Shown: one piece after another, positions 1 to 5,328 of the stretch
Layout: each line of letters begins with the position of its first letter
How positions within the stretch are numbered: the first letter of the stretch is position 1
Notes under the pieces: model-generated
The model's input: the letters and a program-made list of their open reading frames with translations, nothing else
The model's database searches: none
What the model was told of the DNA's origin: nothing
Position numbers and translations under genes: made by a program
From: an uncultured Eubacteriales bacterium
GTDB lineage: Bacteria > Bacillota > Clostridia > Christensenellales > CAG-138
Reading direction: 5' to 3'
Length of the DNA stretch: 5,328 bases
Assembly: GCA_902768995.1 (NCBI GenBank)
Contig: CACXNN010000111.1
Span: forward strand, 1 to 5,328

Positions 1-453
1 GGTGGTGCGGATGCCGATCTCCTTCACCGTGCCGCGGAAGCCGTTGACCTCCACGATGTCGCCCACGTTGTACTGGTTCTCAAAGAGCAGGAAGATGCCC
101 GTGACCACGTCGGCCACCAGGCTCTCCGCGCCGAAGCCCACGATCAACGCCACGATCCCCACGCTGGCCACGATGGCGTTCACGTTGACGCCCAGGATGG
201 AGAGCCCCCAGCAGAGGATCACCAGGGCCGCCACGTAGTGAAGGAGGCTGGAGAACAGGGAGATGAGGGTCAGGCCCTTGCGCTCCTTGGGCTTGATGAG
301 GCTCAGCAGGAAGCGAAGGAGCTGGACCGCGAACAGGACCATGGCCGCCATGGCCAGCACCTCAATAACGGGATGGGCGAAGAGGAACCGGTTGATGAGG
401 GCGAACGCGACGAATGCCACCAGGTACGTGAGCAGAGGTTTCAGGTTTTTCAT
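1..453 (-). CDS. MscS-family mechanosensitive ion channel, N-terminal part (cut by left edge)
   Basis: This is the first 151 codons of a small-conductance mechanosensitive channel; the reading frame is open to base 1, so the C-terminal part lies outside the window. MscS channels are inner-membrane homo-oligomers that open under membrane tension and release solutes during osmotic downshock. The translation shows hydrophobic helices at about residues 5-25, 29-51 and 68-88. A glycine- and alanine-rich pore helix follows (about 93-120, including GFGAESLVADVVTG), then the start of the beta domain (FENQYNVGDIVEVNGF and GTVKEIGIRTT, about 125-151). This pore-to-beta-domain stretch is the family hallmark. 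The start ATG (451-453) has an AAGGAGA site six to eight bases upstream. It lies 22 bases after the pepT stop on the same strand, so it is probably the third gene of the peptidase operon. The family call is secure; the exact subtype and full length cannot be seen. Confidence 0.93.
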   Translation of the reverse strand, partial: MKNLKPLLTYLVAFVAFALINRFLFAHPVIEVLAMAAMVLFAVQLLRFLLSLIKPKERKGLTLISLFSSLLHYVAALVILCWGLSILGVNVNAIVASVGIVALIVGFGAESLVADVVTGIFLLFENQYNVGDIVEVNGFRGTVKEIGIRTT

Positions 454-475
454 GGGTATCTCCTTTTCGTTTGGT

Positions 476-1696
476 TCAGTTGGCGTAGGCCTTGACCAGG
501 TTCAGGGCGATTTGGACGCATTGGTCCATCTCCTCCACGCACACGTGCTCGAAGGGGCCGTGGAAGGCGTAGCCGCCGGTGCCCAGGTTGGGACAGGGCA
601 GGCCCATGAAGGACAGGGTGGCCCCGTCGGTGCCGCCGCGGATGGGCTGGATGAGGGGCTTCACCCCCGCCTGCTCACAGGCAGCTATGGCGTTCTCGAT
701 CAGATGGTAGTTGTCGGGGCGGATCTTCTCCACCATGTTCCGATACTGGTCCCGAAGAGCTATCTCCACGGTGCCGGGACCGTACTTCTCGTTGAGGAAG
801 GCCTCGATCTGCCGGAGGGTAGCCTTGCGGCTGTCGAACCGGGGAGCGCTGTGGTCCCGGACGATGTAGGACAGGGTGGCCTTCTCCACGCTCCCTTCCA
901 GGCTGTTCAGGTGGAAGAAGCCCTCGTACATGTCCGTGTGCTCGGGCCGCTCCGCCCCGGGCAGCAGGCCATTCAGCTCCATGGCCACCTGCAGGGCGTT
1001 GATCATGACGCCCTTGGCGGAGCCGGGGTGCACGTTCCGGCCATGGATGGTCACCTTGGCGGCGCAGGCGTTGAAGTTCTCGAACTCGATCTCCCCCGCC
1101 TTGCCCCCGTCCATGGTGTACCCGAAGTCGCAGCCGAAGCCCTTCACGTCGAAGCCGTCGGGGCCGTGGCCGATCTCCTCGTCGGGGGTGAAGGCCACGC
1201 CGATGAAGCCGTGGGGGATATCGCCCTGCTGGAGCCGCTCCACCAGGGTCATGATCTCCGCCACGCCCGCCTTGTCGTCGCCGCCCAAAACAGTGGTGCC
1301 GTCGGTGGTGATGAGGGTCTTGCCCTTCAACTCCAGGAGGCTGGGGAAATCCTTGGGGGACAGGACGCGGCCGGAATCCCCCAGGGGGATGTCGCCGCCG
1401 TCGTAGTCGTGGACCAACGTGGGTTTCACGTTCTCCCCGGAGAAGTCGGGGATGGTGTCCATGTGGGCGATGAAGCCCAGCCTGGGCTTGTTCTCGTAGC
1501 CGGGGGTGGCGGGCAGGGAGCCGTAGACGTAGCATTTGTCGCTGACCCGGGCGTCCTTGACGCCCAGTTCCTGAAGCTCCTTCACCAGGAGCCTAGCGAG
1601 GTCGAACTGGCGCTCCGTGGAGGGGTTCTGCACGAACTCCTCGCTGCTGGCGGTATGGATCTTGGCGTAGGTGATGAATCGTTCGTAGGCGCGCAT
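476..1696 (-). CDS. pepT: Peptidase T (tripeptide aminopeptidase, M20B family)
   Basis: This gene encodes a 406-residue cytosolic di-zinc aminopeptidase that removes the N-terminal residue of tripeptides. The length is the usual one for PepT. All expected metal and catalytic residues are present, at the positions known for Salmonella PepT: His78 and Asp80 in FIAHMDT, bridging Asp140 in LGGDDKAG, the general base Glu173 and ligand Glu174 in PDEEIGHG, Asp196 in YTMDGG, and His379 in YAFHGPFEH. The HGRNVHPGSAKG stretch (218-229) opens the lid/dimerisation domain and IRGGTDGA (352-359) is the other conserved M20 signature. The enzyme therefore looks intact. The ATG at 1694-1696 follows an AAGGAGG site whose first bases are the stop codon of the upstream M3 peptidase gene (gap of 10 bases), which suggests translational coupling. 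There is no signal peptide. It is the middle gene of an M3 peptidase-pepT-mscS operon. Confidence 0.97.
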   Translation of the reverse strand: MRAYERFITYAKIHTASSEEFVQNPSTERQFDLARLLVKELQELGVKDARVSDKCYVYGSLPATPGYENKPRLGFIAHMDTIPDFSGENVKPTLVHDYDGGDIPLGDSGRVLSPKDFPSLLELKGKTLITTDGTTVLGGDDKAGVAEIMTLVERLQQGDIPHGFIGVAFTPDEEIGHGPDGFDVKGFGCDFGYTMDGGKAGEIEFENFNACAAKVTIHGRNVHPGSAKGVMINALQVAMELNGLLPGAERPEHTDMYEGFFHLNSLEGSVEKATLSYIVRDHSAPRFDSRKATLRQIEAFLNEKYGPGTVEIALRDQYRNMVEKIRPDNYHLIENAIAACEQAGVKPLIQPIRGGTDGATLSFMGLPCPNLGTGGYAFHGPFEHVCVEEMDQCVQIALNLVKAYAN

Positions 1697-1706
1697 GGGG
1701 TCCTCC

Positions 1707-3407
1707 TTATTTGATCTTGGTCATGTCACAGCCGTCCAGCCACTGGGCCGCCGTCTCGCAGGCGGCGCGCAGGCCTTCGGGCTCGAAGGGATCGTTGAGC
1801 CCCGCGGCGGCCACCAGCTCCCGATAGGTCCGGGTGCCGGCCAGCTTCACCAGCTTGTAGTACCGCTGCCAGGCTTCGGCCCGATCCTGCTGCATGAGGG
1901 CCCAGAACTGGAGCGCCACGGACTGAGCCAGGCAGTAGTCGATATAGTAGAAGGGGACTTCATAGATGTGGCTCTGGCGCTGCCAGGCCTTCCCCTCCCC
2001 CCAGAAGGGCATGTCGCCCAGCTGGATCCAGGGCATGTAGACCTTCGTCAGCTCCGCCCACTTCTCATGGCGCTGATCGGGAGTCAGCTCCGGCTGCTCG
2101 TAGACGATGTGCTGGAAGTGGTCCACCATGGTGCCGTAGGGCAGGAACGTGAGGGCCCCCGCCAGATGGGAATAGCGGTACTTGTCCGCCTGATCGCCGA
2201 AGAAGTCCTCGGCCCAGGGCCAGGCGAAGAACTCCATGCTCATGGAGTGGATCTCGCAGCTCTCCAGCGTGGGGCTCTGGAGCTCCAGGGGGAACACGTC
2301 CCGGGCGGTGTAGCCGGCGAAGGCGTGGCCGCCCTCGTGGGTCAGCACCTCCACGTCCCCCTGGGTGCCGTTGAAGTTGGCAAAGATGAAGGGGACCTTA
2401 TAGTCGGGGATGCCGGCGCAGTAGCCGCCCCCCTGCTTGCCCTTGCGGCTCAGCACGTCCATGAGCTCGTTCTTGAACATCACGTCGATGAAGGTAGACG
2501 CCTCCGGGGACAGCTCGTGATAGAACTTCTTCCCCGCCGCCAGGATGTCGTCCGCGGTGCCCTGGGGCTTGGGGTTGCCGGTGAGGAACATGGGGGCGGT
2601 GTCCGCGTAGCTCAGGGGGTAGCTGACGCCCAGGCGCTGGGCCTGCTCCCGATAGAGCCGGTCCGCCACGGGCACCACGTACTCTATGATGGCCTCCCTG
2701 AACTTCTTCACGTCCGCCTCGGTGTAGCAGTTGCGGCCCATGCGGTCGTACCCCAGGGGCACGAAGTTCTCGTAGCCCATGGCCCGGCCCATCTTGGTCC
2801 GAAGGGCGGTGAGCTTGTCGTAGATGTCGTCGAGCTCCTGCTGATGCTCCGTATAGAAGCCTGCCTGGGCCAGCCAGGCCTTCCGGCGCATGGCGGGGTC
2901 AGGGCTCTCCTTGTAGGGCCCCAGCTGTGCCAGGTTCAGCACCTGTCCCTCGAAGGGGATCTGGGCGGAGGCGATGAGCTTGCCGTAGGCGGTGACCAGC
3001 TTGTTCTCCTCCTGCATATCCGGGATCAGCTTGGGATCGAAGGACCTGAGCTCGATGGTCATGTTGGTGAACAGGAGGGAGCCGTATTTCCGTTCGAAAT
3101 CGGGCCGCCAGGCAGAGCGGAACAGCTCCATCTGGGCCCCCTGCTGGATCTGCTGGAGCTGGGGCCGGATCTCGTCCAGGCACTCCTGTTCCGCGGCGTA
3201 GAATTCATCCTCCGTGTTCACGGTATGGCGGATGTAACACAGGGTCATGGCGGTCTGGACCCCGGAGAAAGCCTTCTCCAGGGCTGCGTAGGCCCGGTCC
3301 GCTTCCGCAAAGCTTTGGGCGTTCTTCAGCTCCTCGGTGTGCTCCTCGATCTTCTCCCTGAGCAGATCCATATCCGGGCGAACATAGGGCATGTCAGAAA
3401 ACAGCAT
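1707..3407 (-). CDS. M3-family oligoendopeptidase (Pz-peptidase-like zinc metallopeptidase)
   Basis: The product is a 566-residue cytosolic zinc endopeptidase predicted to cut short peptides internally. The gluzincin site is complete: HEGGH at residues 357-361 gives two histidine ligands and catalytic Glu358, and Glu385 in LESCEIHSMSMEF is the third ligand. The Tyr/His-rich SHIYEVPFYYIDY region (479-491) matches the substrate-binding segment of M3 enzymes. The opening residues, the LIASAQIPFEG stretch (144-154) and the total length fit the Pz-peptidase-type M3 group rather than classical PepF, so I give no symbol. The frame stays open upstream to 3632, but that extension crosses both promoters and the start of the divergent gene. 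The ATG at 3405-3407 has a GAGGAGG site seven to eight bases upstream, and the protein begins as family members do (MLFSDMPYVRPD). It is the first gene of the operon and is driven by the promoter at 3457-3485. No signal peptide or defect is seen. Confidence 0.95.
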   Translation of the reverse strand: MLFSDMPYVRPDMDLLREKIEEHTEELKNAQSFAEADRAYAALEKAFSGVQTAMTLCYIRHTVNTEDEFYAAEQECLDEIRPQLQQIQQGAQMELFRSAWRPDFERKYGSLLFTNMTIELRSFDPKLIPDMQEENKLVTAYGKLIASAQIPFEGQVLNLAQLGPYKESPDPAMRRKAWLAQAGFYTEHQQELDDIYDKLTALRTKMGRAMGYENFVPLGYDRMGRNCYTEADVKKFREAIIEYVVPVADRLYREQAQRLGVSYPLSYADTAPMFLTGNPKPQGTADDILAAGKKFYHELSPEASTFIDVMFKNELMDVLSRKGKQGGGYCAGIPDYKVPFIFANFNGTQGDVEVLTHEGGHAFAGYTARDVFPLELQSPTLESCEIHSMSMEFFAWPWAEDFFGDQADKYRYSHLAGALTFLPYGTMVDHFQHIVYEQPELTPDQRHEKWAELTKVYMPWIQLGDMPFWGEGKAWQRQSHIYEVPFYYIDYCLAQSVALQFWALMQQDRAEAWQRYYKLVKLAGTRTYRELVAAAGLNDPFEPEGLRAACETAAQWLDGCDMTKIK

Positions 3408-3456
3408 GGTCACTCCTCCTCTTTGATGGTCCCCCGTCTCCTTCGGGTAGTAAAAT

Positions 3457-3485
3457 AGTATACACCTTCCAAAGACTAAAGACAA
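3457..3485 (-). promoter_or_regulatory. Promoter of the M3 peptidase-pepT-mscS operon
   Basis: Read on the minus strand, a TTGTCT -35 box (3480-3485; four of six consensus bases) is followed by a 17-base spacer and a TATACT -10 box (3457-3462; five of six). Transcription would begin near 3450, giving a leader of about 43 bases that ends in the GAGGAGG site of the M3 gene. The leader holds a small CCCG/CGGG hairpin possibility (about 3433-3447), too weak to call a riboswitch or attenuator. Confidence 0.68.
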
Positions 3486-3489
3486 GTTC

Positions 3490-3518
3490 TTGAAAAAATT
3501 GTCGGACTTGTATATAAT
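3490..3518 (+). promoter_or_regulatory. Consensus sigma-A promoter of the DUF1846 gene
   Basis: A TTGAAA -35 box (3490-3495) and a perfect TATAAT -10 box (3513-3518) are separated by the optimal 17 bases. The predicted start point near 3525 gives a short leader of about 20 bases, just long enough for the GGGGAGG ribosome binding site at 3532-3538. With no room for a leader regulator, control would act at transcription start, and this looks like the stronger of the two divergent promoters. Confidence 0.82.
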
Positions 3519-3531
3519 GTGCTGTATATTT

Positions 3532-3538
3532 GGGGAGG
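3532..3538 (+). promoter_or_regulatory. Ribosome binding site that fixes the DUF1846 start
   Basis: GGGGAGG lies eight bases before the ATG at 3547. It decides between that start and the upstream in-frame TTG at 3490, which sits inside the -35 box of the promoter and would not be transcribed. Family members also begin with a few residues followed by IGFDH, as the 3547 start does here. Confidence 0.85.
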
Positions 3539-3546
3539 TATGGTAC

Positions 3547-4551
3547 ATGCAGAGGATCGGTTTTGACCACGACCAATACGTGAGGCTCCAGTCCGAGCAC
3601 ATCCGCCAGCGGATCGACTCCTTCGGCGGCAAGCTCTATCTGGAATTCGGCGGCAAGCTCTTCGACGACTATCACGCGTCCCGGGTCCTGCCCGGCTTCC
3701 AGCCCGACAGCAAGATGCAGATGCTCCGGTCCCTCAGCGACCAGGTGGAGATCATCATCGTCATCAACGCCTCGGACATCGAGAAGAACAAGGTCAGGAG
3801 CGACCTGGGCATCACCTACGATCAGGACGTGCTGCGGCTCATCGACATCTTCCGGGATTTCGGCCTGTACGTGGGAAGCGTGGTCATCACCCGCTACGCC
3901 CGGCAGCGGGCTGCGGTGAACTTCTCCAACCGTCTGGAGGCCCTGGGCGTCAAGTGCTATCACCACTACTCCATCCCCGGCTACCCCGCCGACGCCCAGC
4001 TCATCATGAGCGACCAGGGATGCGGCAAGAACGACTACGTGGAGACCACCCGGCCCCTGGTGGTGGTCACCGCCCCCGGCCCCGGCAGCGGAAAAATGGC
4101 CACCTGCATCTCCCAGCTGTACCACGAGAACCTGCGGGGCGTGAAGGCGGGCTACGCCAAGTTCGAGACCTTCCCCATCTGGAACCTGCCCCTCAACCAC
4201 CCGGTGAACCTGGCCTACGAGGCCGCCACCACGGATCTTAGCGACGTGAACATGGTGGACCCCTTCCATCTGGAGGCCTACGGCAAGATCGCCGTCAACT
4301 ACAACCGGGACATCGAGATCTTCCCCGTGCTCAACGCCATGTTCGAGCAGATCTATGGCCAGTCCCCCTACAAGTCCCCCACGGATATGGGCGTGAACAT
4401 GGTGGGCTTCTGCATCAGCGACGACGAGGCGGTCCGCTTCGCCGCCCAGCAGGAGATCATCCGCCGGTTCTTCGCCGCCCAGATGAGCAAGGTTCTTCGC
4501 CGCCCAGATGAGCAAGAAGAAGGGCTTCTCCACCGACGACGAGGTGGATAA
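3547..4551 (+). CDS. DUF1846/UPF0371 protein, N-terminal fragment (frameshifted)
   Basis: This frame encodes 334 residues, of which 1-315 are recognisable as the N-terminal two thirds of the DUF1846 (UPF0371) family of soluble bacterial proteins. Characteristic stretches are FGGKLYLEFGGKLFDDYHA (26-44), SDLGITYDQDVLRLID (85-100), TTRPLVVVTAPGPGSGK (167-183), KAGYAKFETFPIWNLP (200-215) and YKSPTDMGVNMVGFCI (275-290). The function of the family is not established. APGPGSGK resembles a nucleotide-binding P-loop, but Met follows the lysine in place of the usual Ser/Thr, so ATP binding should not be assumed. Residues 316-334 are an artefact of the shifted frame and are rich in Arg and Glu. The gene stands alone on the plus strand, divergent from the peptidase operon. 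Family assignment is firm; whether this truncated product folds is doubtful. Confidence 0.88.
   Translation: MQRIGFDHDQYVRLQSEHIRQRIDSFGGKLYLEFGGKLFDDYHASRVLPGFQPDSKMQMLRSLSDQVEIIIVINASDIEKNKVRSDLGITYDQDVLRLIDIFRDFGLYVGSVVITRYARQRAAVNFSNRLEALGVKCYHHYSIPGYPADAQLIMSDQGCGKNDYVETTRPLVVVTAPGPGSGKMATCISQLYHENLRGVKAGYAKFETFPIWNLPLNHPVNLAYEAATTDLSDVNMVDPFHLEAYGKIAVNYNRDIEIFPVLNAMFEQIYGQSPYKSPTDMGVNMVGFCISDDEAVRFAAQQEIIRRFFAAQMSKVLRRPDEQEEGLLHRRRGG
4466..4515 (+). repeat. Perfect 25-bp tandem duplication inside the DUF1846 gene
   Basis: Copy one is 4466-4490 and copy two is 4491-4515. Each begins GGTTCTTCGCC and ends GATGAGCAA, with no mismatch, and the base after each copy is also G, so the junction is ambiguous by one base. 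Because 25 is not a multiple of three, the extra copy shifts the reading frame by one. A short AAG-AAG-AAG run follows directly. The arrangement fits replication slippage or an assembly error. Confidence 0.97.
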
Positions 4552-5056
4552 GCTCCGCATCCTCATGAAGCAGGCGGGCCTGAAGCCGGAGGATCGGCCG
4601 CCCGTAGGTCCCGCCCTCCAGCGGGCCCAGGAGACCGGCGGCCCCGCCGCTGCCATCGAGCTGCCCGACGGACGGGTGGTCACGGGCAAGTCCACGCCGC
4701 TCCTCGGCGCGGCGTCGGCCATGCTCCTCAACGCTCTCAAGGAGCTGGGCGGCATCCGCCACGACATGAAGCTCATCTCCCCCGTCATAATCGAGCCCAT
4801 CCAGCATCTGAAGGTGGACCACCTGGGGAATCACAACCCCCGGCTCCATACGGACGAGACGCTGCTGGCCCTCAGTATCTGCGCCGCCACCAACCCCACG
4901 GCGGAGATCGCCATGGAGCACCTCAGCGACCTGCAGGGCTGCGAGATGCACTCCACGGTGATCCTGGCGGAGGTGGATCTGAACCTCCTCAGAAAGCTGG
5001 GCATCCACGTGACCTGCGAGCCCGTGTACCAGACCAAGAAGCTGTATCATAAGTAA
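4508..5056 (+). CDS. DUF1846/UPF0371 protein, C-terminal fragment
   Basis: This 182-residue frame carries the last third of the same DUF1846 protein. Its ATG corresponds to Met313 of the upstream frame and is present only because the 25-bp unit containing it is repeated. Family stretches include AAAIELPDGRVVTGKST (about 47-63), LLGAASAMLLNALKEL (64-79), NPRLHTDETLLALSICAATNP (about 109-129), CEMHSTVIL (about 144-152) and the C-terminal CEPVYQTKKLYHK. It overlaps the end of the N-terminal fragment by 44 bases. I see no Shine-Dalgarno site at a usable distance before 4508 (only AAGG about 15 bases upstream), so independent translation is unlikely. Most likely it is silent unless the duplication is absent or lost. 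Confidence 0.8.
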   Translation: MSKKKGFSTDDEVDKLRILMKQAGLKPEDRPPVGPALQRAQETGGPAAAIELPDGRVVTGKSTPLLGAASAMLLNALKELGGIRHDMKLISPVIIEPIQHLKVDHLGNHNPRLHTDETLLALSICAATNPTAEIAMEHLSDLQGCEMHSTVILAEVDLNLLRKLGIHVTCEPVYQTKKLYHK

Positions 5057-5070
5057 GCCAGCATGAGAAA

Positions 5071-5097
5071 AAGCCGCTGCCTGAAAAGCAGCGGCTT
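5071..5097. terminator. Bidirectional intrinsic terminator between convergent genes
   Basis: A perfect 10-base stem (AAGCCGCTGC at 5071-5080 pairing with GCAGCGGCTT at 5088-5097) encloses a 7-base loop. On the plus strand it is followed by CTGTTTTATTT, 15 bases after the DUF1846 stop. On the minus strand the stem is followed by an uninterrupted T run (complement of the A run at 5068-5072), the better U-tract of the two. It can therefore end both the DUF1846 and the pcp transcripts. Confidence 0.92.
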
Positions 5098-5111
5098 CTG
5101 TTTTATTTGCT

Positions 5112-5328
5112 TTAGATCGCTTCTATGGCGGCGGTGAGGGCCGTGACGATCTCGTCCAGGGTCAGGGTGGGCCAATCCTTCCCCTCCGCCAGCTCCGGCG
5201 TGGCGGGCACGTGGATGAAGGCGGCGGGGACGGGATCGTCCGCCTGCTCCAGGCGATAGAGCGCCGCATAGAGGAGGGCGTTGCACACGAACCGGCCCGC
5301 GCTGTCGGAGAGCCGAGCGGGGACGCCG
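5112..5328 (-). CDS. pcp: Pyroglutamyl-peptidase I (C15 family), C-terminal part (cut by right edge)
   Basis: The last 71 codons of a pyrrolidone-carboxylate peptidase are visible; the start lies beyond the right edge. The enzyme is a cytosolic cysteine peptidase that removes N-terminal pyroglutamate from peptides, making blocked peptides available to other aminopeptidases. The fragment holds the conserved DSAGRFVCNALLY stretch with the nucleophilic Cys (fragment residue 15) and FIHVP with the catalytic His (residue 39). Their separation of 24 residues equals the Cys144-His168 spacing in Bacillus Pcp. The third catalytic residue, a Glu, would lie in the missing part. About 130 N-terminal residues are expected outside the window if the length is typical. 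The stop (5112-5114) is followed by the shared terminator, so it is the last gene of its transcript and convergent with the DUF1846 gene. Confidence 0.93.
   Translation of the reverse strand, partial: GVPARLSDSAGRFVCNALLYAALYRLEQADDPVPAAFIHVPATPELAEGKDWPTLTLDEIVTALTAAIEAI

Larger units (their letters stand above)
3408..3546. promoter_or_regulatory. Divergent intergenic control region
   Basis: This AT-rich gap of 139 bases separates the minus-strand peptidase operon from the plus-strand DUF1846 gene. It contains two well-formed, back-to-back sigma-A-type promoters, listed separately, whose -35 hexamers are only four bases apart. A small inverted repeat, CAAGTTCTTG (3483-3492), overlaps both -35 boxes, and AAAGAC occurs twice just to its left (3471-3476, 3479-3484, the second copy within the minus-strand -35 region). 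A regulator binding here could affect both transcripts, but no known operator was recognised. The layout is seen; shared control is inference. Confidence 0.7.
3547..5056 (+). pseudogene. DUF1846 (UPF0371) gene split by a 25-bp tandem duplication
   Basis: The whole locus represents one ancestral gene. The upstream frame is a normal DUF1846 protein to residue 315 (AAQMSK), then runs into 19 unrelated residues and a stop at 4549-4551. The downstream frame resumes with exactly the same AAQMSK stretch and continues through the rest of the family's sequence to a stop at 5054-5056. Removing one copy of the duplicated 25 bases joins the frames into RRFFAAQMSKKKGFSTDD and gives a 494-residue protein, close to the roughly 500 residues usual for this family. 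No other defect is visible and the promoter, ribosome binding site and terminator are all intact. The break is therefore recent, reversible, or a sequence error. I annotate it as broken as given. Confidence 0.85.

Noticed and set aside
3426..3450. CCCG/CGGG hairpin in the leader of the M3 operon as an attenuator or riboswitch.
   Set aside because: The stem is only four base pairs with no U-tract or known aptamer features, and the leader is about 43 bases.
263..3458. Two long plus-strand open frames (263-1714 and 1695-3458) antisense to pepT and the M3 gene.
   Set aside because: They are mirror frames of GC-rich coding sequence, with Leu/Gly/Val/His-heavy, low-complexity translations, no recognised domain and no good ribosome binding site. 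The opposite strand carries complete, motif-perfect enzymes.
3466..3492. Short repeats AAAGAC and CAAGTTCTTG as a CRISPR, attachment site or mobile-element end.
   Set aside because: They are too short and isolated; no spacer array, integrase, transposase or target-site duplication is present. At most they are an operator candidate.
3490..3546. TTG start at 3490 adding 19 residues to the DUF1846 protein.
   Set aside because: The TTG is the start of the -35 box; the transcript begins about 35 bases later, and GGGGAGG places translation at 3547.
3408..3632. Upstream extension of the M3 peptidase frame to an ATG at 3632, giving 641 residues.
   Set aside because: It crosses both promoters and the beginning of the divergent DUF1846 gene, has no family similarity, and the ATG at 3407 has a strong ribosome binding site and the normal family N-terminus.
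4480..4552. Programmed ribosomal frameshift in the DUF1846 gene.
   Set aside because: There is no slippery heptamer with a stimulatory structure at the break. The exact 25-bp duplication explains the shift fully, and frameshifting would leave a repeated peptide in the protein.
3394..5050. Long minus-strand open frames opposite the DUF1846 gene (3394-4800 and 4457-5050).
   Set aside because: They have shadow-type composition without family motifs, and the first runs across the promoter region. The plus strand reads as a conserved family on both sides of the duplication.

Overview
The window looks like chromosome from a GC-rich member of the Firmicutes (Clostridia). Protein-coding stretches are strongly GC-rich. 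The genes carry strong AGGAGG-type ribosome binding sites and consensus-like sigma-A promoters sit in one AT-rich gap. The gene set (M20 peptidase T, a Pz-peptidase-like M3 oligoendopeptidase, a DUF1846/UPF0371 protein, a C15 pyroglutamyl peptidase) is typical of anaerobic gut Clostridia. An Oscillospiraceae-type gut bacterium is my best guess, but this is inference from style and gene content, not an identification.

Layout. The left two thirds is a minus-strand operon reading right to left: an M3-family oligoendopeptidase (1707-3407), then pepT (476-1696), then a small-conductance mechanosensitive channel (MscS family) that runs off the left edge (1-453). The gaps are 10 and 22 bases, each with its own Shine-Dalgarno site, and the first SD overlaps the stop codon of the M3 gene. 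To the right, in the AT-rich gap 3408-3546, two promoters face away from each other with -35 boxes only 4 bases apart. One serves the peptidase operon and the other a plus-strand DUF1846 gene. That gene (3547-5056) is broken in its last third by a 25-bp perfect tandem duplication (4466-4490 / 4491-4515), which shifts the frame by one and splits the protein into 334- and 182-residue pieces. Deleting one copy restores a continuous 494-residue protein. A strong hairpin terminator with U-tracts on both strands (5071-5097) separates it from a convergent minus-strand gene, the C-terminal end of pyroglutamyl-peptidase I (pcp), which enters from the right edge.

How they fit together. The M3 enzyme can cut oligopeptides, PepT can release the N-terminal residue from tripeptides, and Pcp can remove blocked N-terminal pyroglutamate, so the window is a cytosolic peptide-degradation neighbourhood. 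The MscS channel at the end of the operon could relieve osmotic load from accumulating solutes, which is inference. The DUF1846 protein has no established function; its divergent position beside the peptidase operon is suggestive only.

The most interesting item is the 25-bp duplication. It is either a recent natural disruption, a reversible slipped-strand switch, or an assembly error. I saw no phage, IS element, CRISPR array, tRNA or rRNA. No novel system is evident.
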